From assembly GCA_037178625.1 (NCBI GenBank), contig JAWZXG010000082.1, positions 1-26,619 of the forward strand: a stretch of DNA of 26,619 nt, in the 5' to 3' direction. Both the position numbers and the translations under genes were made by a program. Each line of letters begins with the position of its first letter. Positions within the stretch are counted from its first letter, which is position 1. Positions 22,956-26,619 of this stretch are shown in pieces. The stretch is from Skeletonema tropicum (Eukaryota > Bacillariophyta > Thalassiosirophyceae > Thalassiosirales > Thalassiosiraceae). The notes below the pieces were generated by a model that searched no databases, was not told where the DNA came from, and saw nothing but the letters and a program-made list of their open reading frames with translations.

Positions 22956-24719
22956 CTTGTAATAAGGACTTCGTGGCTTATTGCATTCAAGACATTCTCT
23001 TTTCACATTGATAAAGAGGACGATGCTGTTGTGCTTGTGGTGTTACTCCTCCTCCACCAAAAAACGCCATTACCTCCACCACCAACCACAAGCAAACGGC
23101 AGCATCTAAATAAATACAAAGTTAATCAGATTAGATATCTACACGAGTATAATTCTGGACCTGCTTAGGTACAAACGTACGGTCTTTTTCTGTCATTGCT
23201 GGTGGAGGAGCCGTGCTTGGTGGTTGGTGGAGGAGGAGAATGAGATGTTGATTGTTGTGTGATATTATTGGCCGAGCGTAGTCGAGGCAAGTGGAAGTAT
23301 AATGATTTTTTGGGATGGGATCCTCAATGTTGATGATAATGAGATGGATTTTTTGTTGGTACACGTGCCAACCGAACATGATGAGGCTGATCATGCTCGT
23401 TCTTCAGCGAAGCGTTTTGGACCCACTTCATCGAACCAATCATGTTTGAGCATTCTGATTTGTACTGTATTTGCGAGTGCGACCCCTCCCTGAAAACTGT
23501 GATATATTGTTACATATTGTACGCCGGCCCCTCTAGTGGAAGTGTATTTTTGGATTTCACGTGTACCAACCTAAATTGGATCTTACTTTCTCAGTGTTGT
23601 CAATTTTCGCGAGGGGGCTTTGCCCGAGCACTGGTTATGATTTTGAAATTTCGATAGCAATTAGGGTACTAAATCGATTCAGCTCAAAAGAGCTTCGATC
23701 GGTGGTCATATTGTATTTATTTTGGTCTAATTTGGACCTCTAATGGAAATTCTGGATTCGGAGCCGGTTTGCAAGCCGCCGATCACTTTCTAGACCCGTT
23801 TTTTTAGCCGAGACGATCTGCGAAAAGTCGTCGAATAGGGCTCATTATACGTCTAATCGATAGAGCACGATGAGAGCTTTCCAAAACGACACTCATCGCC
23901 TTCATTGGACGGCTAGGAGGTAAGATATTATGATATCGGCCGTTACATCATTACTGAATGATGTCATTGTTGCTTGTTCAGATGCTTGAGCTGATCAAAA
24001 AAGTGGTGAGAGTTGCCGCTTTGCAAATCTTCAGAAAGAGGTCCCACGCACGGCCCATGAAATTGAACACACGTCAGAACCAGATGGTATCAGATTACCT
24101 CTAATTTAGCTCGATTTTGCGCCATCTGTCGCCCGCCAAAGAGATTCATGAACACTCCGCCCGCACTCATCGATCTGATGATAACAACCATGAATCTATT
24201 GAGATAGGTAGCAGCTATTAGACATTGACTTCTGGTAAGTTTGCTCGCCGCTTTCGTCTATCAAGAAGAAGATTAGTATTGACGGCATTTTTTACTTTTT
24301 GCATCGCCGCCTCGACTTGGTGCCGCCGACACTGCATACAACTTACCGACCGCGACCTATCTAACCTCTCTTTTTTGCTAACACCTACCCAACCAAATAT
24401 CTCATGGCAACGCAGCAGATTCATTAGCTATTGCATTCAGACATGAATTAATTATGAAATCCTGAACGATAGAGATCCGATTGTTATGAGTGTGTAAATC
24501 ACAAAATTGCATAAACTTGAAAACCATCTTGTAGAGAGAGAGCAAAGCATCACAAAAAATTGCATAAAAAACATGAGCAGCGGCGGCGGCGGCGCATCAC
24601 CCCGTCGAACAACAGCAACCAACAATCCTACCAACAACACCAACAACAACCATGGCGGCCTACCACCGCCCGGCATGCTCCCAATCGACGACTCGTCGGA
24701 TCAAGAAGAGGAGGAAATT
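22915..24719 (+). repeat. Tandem unit 13 (errors only in its first half)
   Basis: 1,805 bp. Up to about 23810 it carries many indels, including extra A near 23060, T runs gained near 23307 and 23350, CCT-like gain near 23322, GG gained near 23615 and several losses. From about 23810 to its end it matches the consensus, so the noisy block stops inside the unit rather than at a junction. Confidence 0.96.
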
Positions 24720-24767
24720 CGGTTATATTGCTTACTACCATCATCTGGAAAAACTCCTAGCTTGTAA
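24573..24767 (+). pseudogene. Truncated N-terminus, MSSGGGG frame, junction 13/14
   Basis: Back to consensus form; ends TPSL, TAATAA. The overlapping MAAYHRP frame (24652-25062) is altered after residue 107 by the A insertion near 24973, replacing NVRSFSV with KRTVFFC. Confidence 0.4.
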
Positions 24768-24880
24768 TAAGGACTTCGTGGCTTATTGCATTCAAGACAT
24801 TTCTTTTCACATTGATAAAGAGGACGATGCTGTTGTTGCTTGTGGTGTTACTCCTCCTCCACCAACGCCATCTACCTCCA

Positions 24881-25030
24881 CCACCAACCACAAGCAACGG
24901 CAGCATCTAAATAAATACAAAGTTAATCAGATTAGATATCTACACGAGTATAATCTGGACCTGCTTAGGTACAAACGTACGGTCTTTTTCTGTCATTGCT
25001 GGTGGAGGAGCCGCTGCTTGTGGTTGGTGG
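24881..25030. repeat. Imperfect inverted repeat, 21-bp arms
   Basis: Arms 24881-24901 and 25010-25030 pair over 21 positions with one mismatch; the spacer is 108 nt here and 107 nt in unit 10 (arms 17658-17678 and 17786-17806). The right arm core is GCTTGTGGTTGGTGG. A further CTCCTCCTCC/GGAGGAGGAG complementarity lies outside the arms. It lies in the chimeric frame, where one arm reads TTNHKQR and the other AAACGWW. Confidence 0.6.
24910..24915 (+). promoter_or_regulatory. AATAAA, possible poly(A) signal
   Basis: AATAAA in the unit's left part, about 142 nt downstream of the MSSGGGG mini-ORF stop in consensus copies (for example 1599-1604). It would suit a short transcript ending in each unit, but a hexamer alone is weak evidence and it lies inside the chimeric open frame. 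Confidence 0.2.
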
Positions 25031-25144
25031 AGGAGGAGAATGAGATGTTGATTGTTGTGTGATATTATTGGCCGAGCGTAGTCGAGGCAAGTGGAAGTTA
25101 ATGATGGGATGGGATCAATGTTGATGATAATGAGATGGATGGTA

Positions 25145-25150
25145 CACGTG
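25145..25150. promoter_or_regulatory. CACGTG palindrome 1 (E-box/G-box)
   Basis: GTACACGTGCCAACC. CACGTG is the classical core bound by bHLH and bZIP factors in eukaryotes. Present in each unit about 1.2 kb before the MSSGGGG ATG (for example 17921-17926). Confidence 0.35.
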
Positions 25151-25340
25151 CCAACCGAACATGATGAGGCTGATCTATGCTTCGTTCTTCAGCGAAGCGT
25201 TTTGACCCACTTCATCGAACCAATCATGTTTGAGCATTCTGATATTGTACTGTATTTGCGAGTGCGACCCCTCCCTGAACTGTGATTATATTGTTACATA
25301 TTGTACGCCGGCCCCTCTAGTGGAAGTGTATTTTGGATTT

Positions 25341-25346
25341 CACGTG
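25341..25346. promoter_or_regulatory. CACGTG palindrome 2 (E-box/G-box)
   Basis: TTCACGTGTACCAACC, 196 bp after the first (197 in the consensus) and followed by the same CCAACC. In unit 5 the core is broken by a C insertion near 9176. Confidence 0.35.
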
Positions 25347-25351
25347 TACCA

Positions 25352-25703
25352 AACCTAAATTGGATCTTACTTTCTCAGTGTTGTCAATTTTTTCGCGAGG
25401 GCTTTGCCCGAGCACTGGTTATTGATTTTGAAATTTCGATAGCAATTAGGGTACTAATCGATTCAGCTTCAAAAGAGCTTTCGATCGGTGGTCATATTGT
25501 ATTTATTTTGGTCTAATTTGGACCTCTAATGGAAATTCTGGATTCGGAGCCGGTTTGCAAGCCGCCGATCACTTTCTAGACCCGTTTTTAGCCGAGACGA
25601 TCTGCGAAAAGTCGTCGAATAGGGCTCATTATACGTCTAATCGATAGAGCACGATGAGAGCTTTCCAAAACGACACTCATCGCCTTCATTGGACGGCTAG
25701 GAG
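25352..25703. other. Stretch without assignable gene (each unit)
   Basis: About 350 bp between the second CACGTG and candidate intron 1. A + strand frame beginning VYQPKLDLTFSVLS stays open about 55 codons, then stops at TAA; a second frame (GLIWTSNGNSGFGAG) opens immediately after. Contains the near-palindrome GGTTTGCAAGCC and two TAATCGAT motifs. I cannot assign a function; it may hold the promoter or first exon. Confidence 0.5.
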
Positions 25704-25765
25704 GTAAGATATTATGATATCGGCCGTTACATCATTACTGAATGATGTCATTGTTGCTTGTTCAG
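25704..25765 (+). other. Candidate spliceosomal intron 1 (62 bp)
   Basis: Donor GAG|GTAAGA, acceptor TTGTTGCTTGTTCAG|ATG with a pyrimidine-rich tract, and a TACTGAA branch-like motif 24-27 nt before the acceptor with no AG in between. Same 62 bp in unit 10 (18479-18540). It contains a perfect hairpin. If real it probably lies in the 5' leader, because no long frame crosses it. Confidence 0.45.
25729..25748 (+). other. Perfect 8-bp stem, 4-nt loop inside candidate intron 1
   Basis: ACATCATTACTGAATGATGT: ACATCATT pairs fully with AATGATGT around ACTG. The loop overlaps the branch-like motif. Conserved in all units except 12, where a 13-G run interrupts the right arm. Confidence 0.6.
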
Positions 25766-25888
25766 ATGCTTGAGCTGATCAAAAAAGTGGTGAGAGTTGC
25801 CGCTTTGCAAATCTTCAGAAAGAGGTCCCACGCACGGCCCATGAAATTGAACACACGTCAGAACCAGATGGTATCAGATTACCTCTAA
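25766..25888 (+). CDS. 40-codon ORF starting at the intron 1 acceptor
   Basis: The ATG immediately follows the acceptor CAG. It begins MLELIKKVVRVAALQIFRKR, is strongly basic, and ends VSDYL-TAA. After the TAA the same frame stays open for another 38 codons (beginning FSSILRHLSPAKEIHEHS, ending IGSSY) to a TAG just before candidate intron 2. It could be an upstream ORF in the leader, a small protein, or a decayed exon with one stop. In units 3, 4 and 8 an extra A in the AAAAAA run (codons 6-7) shifts the frame. No family recognised. Confidence 0.3.
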   Translation: MLELIKKVVRVAALQIFRKRSHARPMKLNTRQNQMVSDYL

Positions 25889-26018
25889 TTTAGCTCGATT
25901 TTGCGCCATCTGTCGCCCGCCAAAGAGATTCATGAACACTCCGCCCGCACTCATCGATCTGATGATAACAACCATGAATCTATTGAGATAGGTAGCAGCT
26001 ATTAGACATTGACTTCTG

Positions 26019-26199
26019 GTAAGTTTGCTCGCCGCTTTCGTCTATCAAGAAGAAGATTAGTATTGACGGCATTTTTTACTTTTTGCATCGCCGCCTCGAC
26101 TTGGTGCCGCCGACACTGCATACAACTTACCGACCGCGACCTATCTAACCTCTCTTTTTTGCTAACACCTACCCAACCAAATATCTCATGGCAACGCAG
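26019..26199 (+). other. Candidate spliceosomal intron 2 (181 bp)
   Basis: Donor TTCTG|GTAAGT is a near-ideal 5' splice site. Two CTAAC branch-point matches lie at 26145-26149 and 26162-26166, the second after a TTTTTT tract. The acceptor GCAG at 26196-26199 is the first AG after the second CTAAC. Also 181 bp in unit 10 (18794-18974). Splicing would place about 158 nt of leader between this acceptor and the MSSGGGG ATG. Confidence 0.5.
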
Positions 26200-26281
26200 C
26201 AGATTCATTAGCTATTGCATTCAGACATGAATTAATTATGAAATCCTGAACGATAGAGATCCGATTGTTATGAGTGTGTAA

Positions 26282-26352
26282 ATCACAAAATTGCATAAAC
26301 TTGAAAACCATCTTGTAGAGAGAGAGCAAAGCATCACAAAAAATTGCATAAA
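26282..26352 (+). repeat. Short direct repeat in the leader before the MSSGGGG ATG
   Basis: ATCACAAAATTGCATAAA (26282-26299) recurs as ATCACAAAAAATTGCATAAA (26333-26352), the second copy ending 5 nt before the ATG. A GAGAGAGAG tract lies between them. Same in every unit. Confidence 0.5.
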
Positions 26353-26357
26353 AAAAC

Positions 26358-26619
26358 ATGAGCAGCGGCGGCGGCGGCGCATCACCCCGTCGAACAACAG
26401 CAACCAACAATCCTACCAACAACACCAACAACAACCATGGCGGCCTACCACCGCCCGGCATGCTCCCAATCGACGACTCGTCGGATCAAGAAGAGGAGGA
26501 AATTATCTCCACTGGGACTGCAGCGGGAATTTGAATTCCTTTTGAAATCTCCGACTATCCATCGCCGGCAACTGCTGGGATGGTGGCTACTTCTAATAAT
26601 GCTTCTGCTAGTACTACTA
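26358..26619 (+). CDS. 5' part of right-flank gene, MSSGGGG frame, interrupted by TGA, runs off window
   Basis: No family recognised. The ATG at 26358 sits in AAAAACATGA, with A at -3, an acceptable eukaryotic start. Residues 1-7 are MSSGGGG, 17-26 are Asn/Thr/Pro-rich, 29-34 GLPPPG, and 39-48 an acidic run DDSSDQEEEE. The array ends after codon 49 (Ile); the flank continues in the same frame with ISTGTAAGI and then TGA at 26532-26534. After this stop the frame stays open for 28 codons to the window edge (IPFEISDYPSPATAG..., ending rich in Ala/Ser/Thr/Asn), which looks protein-like. Either the gene is broken at codon 59, or one or two consensus errors near 26526-26540 created the TGA. The array supplies leader and N-terminus; the body lies to the right. 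The first 49 codons could be a disordered N-terminal tail. Ranked above the +1 frame on composition only. Confidence 0.42.
26437..26619 (+). CDS. Alternative +1 frame at right flank (MAAYHRP start), open to window edge
   Basis: The ATG lies in ACCATGG, a perfect Kozak-type context, 79 bp inside the MSSGGGG frame. It reads 61 codons without stop to the last base: a basic stretch RRIKKRRK (residues 15-22) that resembles a nuclear localisation signal, then LSPLGLQREFEFLLKSP, then a Leu-rich end. The Leu-rich end is what an Ala/Ser/Thr-rich frame gives when read one base out, so this is more likely a shadow of the other frame. It has the better start context and, unlike the other frame, no stop. 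It competes directly with the MSSGGGG frame. Confidence 0.2.
   Translation, partial: MAAYHRPACSQSTTRRIKKRRKLSPLGLQREFEFLLKSPTIHRRQLLGWWLLLIMLLLVLL
26505..26619 (+). other. Unique right flank outside the array
   Basis: Sequence not found elsewhere in the window, beginning ATCTCCACTGGG. It continues the MSSGGGG frame (with a TGA at 26532) and the +1 MAAYHRP frame, both open at the window edge, so it is probably coding sequence of the gene whose start the array repeats. Confidence 0.8.

Larger units (their letters stand above)
1..26504 (+). repeat. Tandem array of a ~1,782-bp unit (14 full units plus one partial)
   Basis: The same sequence recurs head to tail with junctions (GAGGAGGAAATT followed by CGGTTATAT) at 1408/1409, 3194/3195, 4979/4980, 6763/6764, 8551/8552, 10341/10342, 12135/12136, 13921/13922, 15709/15710, 17496/17497, 19278/19279, 21081/21082, 22914/22915 and 24719/24720. 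At 26504/26505 the same GAGGAGGAAATT runs into different sequence, which defines the right end; the left end is outside the window. Full units are 1,782 to 1,833 bp. Apart from the noisy block 19453-23810, copies differ only by short indels. I see no terminal inverted repeats, target-site duplications or transposase, so a mobile element is not supported. Near identity implies either very recent amplification with homogenisation or an artefact of assembly. Confidence 0.98.
24720..26504 (+). repeat. Tandem unit 14 (last unit, joined to unique flank)
   Basis: 1,785 bp. Insertions: A near 24973, A near 25351, T near 25389, A near 26351; deletion: T near 25331. This is the only unit whose end continues into non-repeat sequence, so its promoter-like and leader-like elements are the ones placed to drive the right-flank gene. 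Confidence 0.97.

Noticed and set aside
25109..25285. + frame of about 58 codons (GMGSMLMIMRWMVHVPTEHDEADL...) intact in most units
   Set aside because: Short, with a GTG or poor-context ATG start and no recognisable motif, and it overlaps the first CACGTG. Recurrence only reflects unit identity, not selection.
26009..26230. 73-codon + frame beginning TSGKFARRFRLSRRR in most units
   Set aside because: It opens with TTG rather than ATG, lies almost wholly within candidate intron 2 and has an Arg/Ser-rich random-looking composition. Its antisense 68-codon frame is rejected for the same reason.
1..26504. CRISPR array, rRNA repeat or LTR/TIR transposon array
   Set aside because: Unit length, absence of spacers, of any rRNA-like or tRNA-like sequence, of terminal repeats and of transposase or reverse transcriptase motifs exclude these as far as can be judged by eye.

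Overview
The window is almost entirely one tandem array. From base 1 to 26504 a unit of about 1,782 bp is repeated head to tail: the last 1,408 bases of a unit cut by the left window edge, then 14 full units. Base 26505 begins 115 bp of different sequence running to the right edge. The array therefore extends beyond the left edge, and its right boundary is inside the window, directly after a GAGGAGGAAATT string. The unit with no visible changes, 17497-19278, is 1,782 bp. In the other well-behaved units every length difference is accounted for by short indels, nearly all of them the doubling of a neighbouring base. I noticed essentially no substitutions.

The window looks eukaryotic. I see no Shine-Dalgarno-led genes, no operons and no long ORFs. 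Each unit instead carries two good candidate spliceosomal introns on the + strand: GTAAGA...TTCAG (62 bp), and GTAAGT...CTAAC...GCAG (181 bp). The start-codon contexts are eukaryotic. The N-terminal reading frame is low in complexity (Gly, Asn, Pro, then acidic), as is common in diatoms, other protists and some animals. I cannot place the lineage.

Unit layout, counted from the junction: (1) about 330 bp of open frame that looks like the tail of some coding sequence, with an AATAAA inside it; (2) a 21-bp imperfect inverted repeat around a 107-nt spacer; (3) two CACGTG palindromes 197 bp apart; (4) about 350 bp with no clear feature; (5) candidate intron 1, containing a perfect 8-bp hairpin; (6) a 40-codon ORF beginning exactly at the acceptor; (7) candidate intron 2; (8) a leader with a direct repeat, then an ATG opening a frame that starts MSSGGGG. 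That frame crosses the unit junction in every internal copy and stops soon after. At the right end it instead runs into the unique flank.

My reading is that the unit is the promoter, intron-bearing leader and first ~49 codons of a gene whose body lies to the right, joined to a piece of whatever lay about 1.4 kb upstream, and amplified in tandem. Only the right-most copy is attached to the gene body, and even there a TGA interrupts the frame. A second possibility is that each unit is a small autonomous transcription unit. A third is that copy number is an assembly product: 19453-23810 is full of consensus-type errors, including runs of 18 A, 16 A and 13 G. I recognised no known protein family, RNA gene, transposase or CRISPR array.
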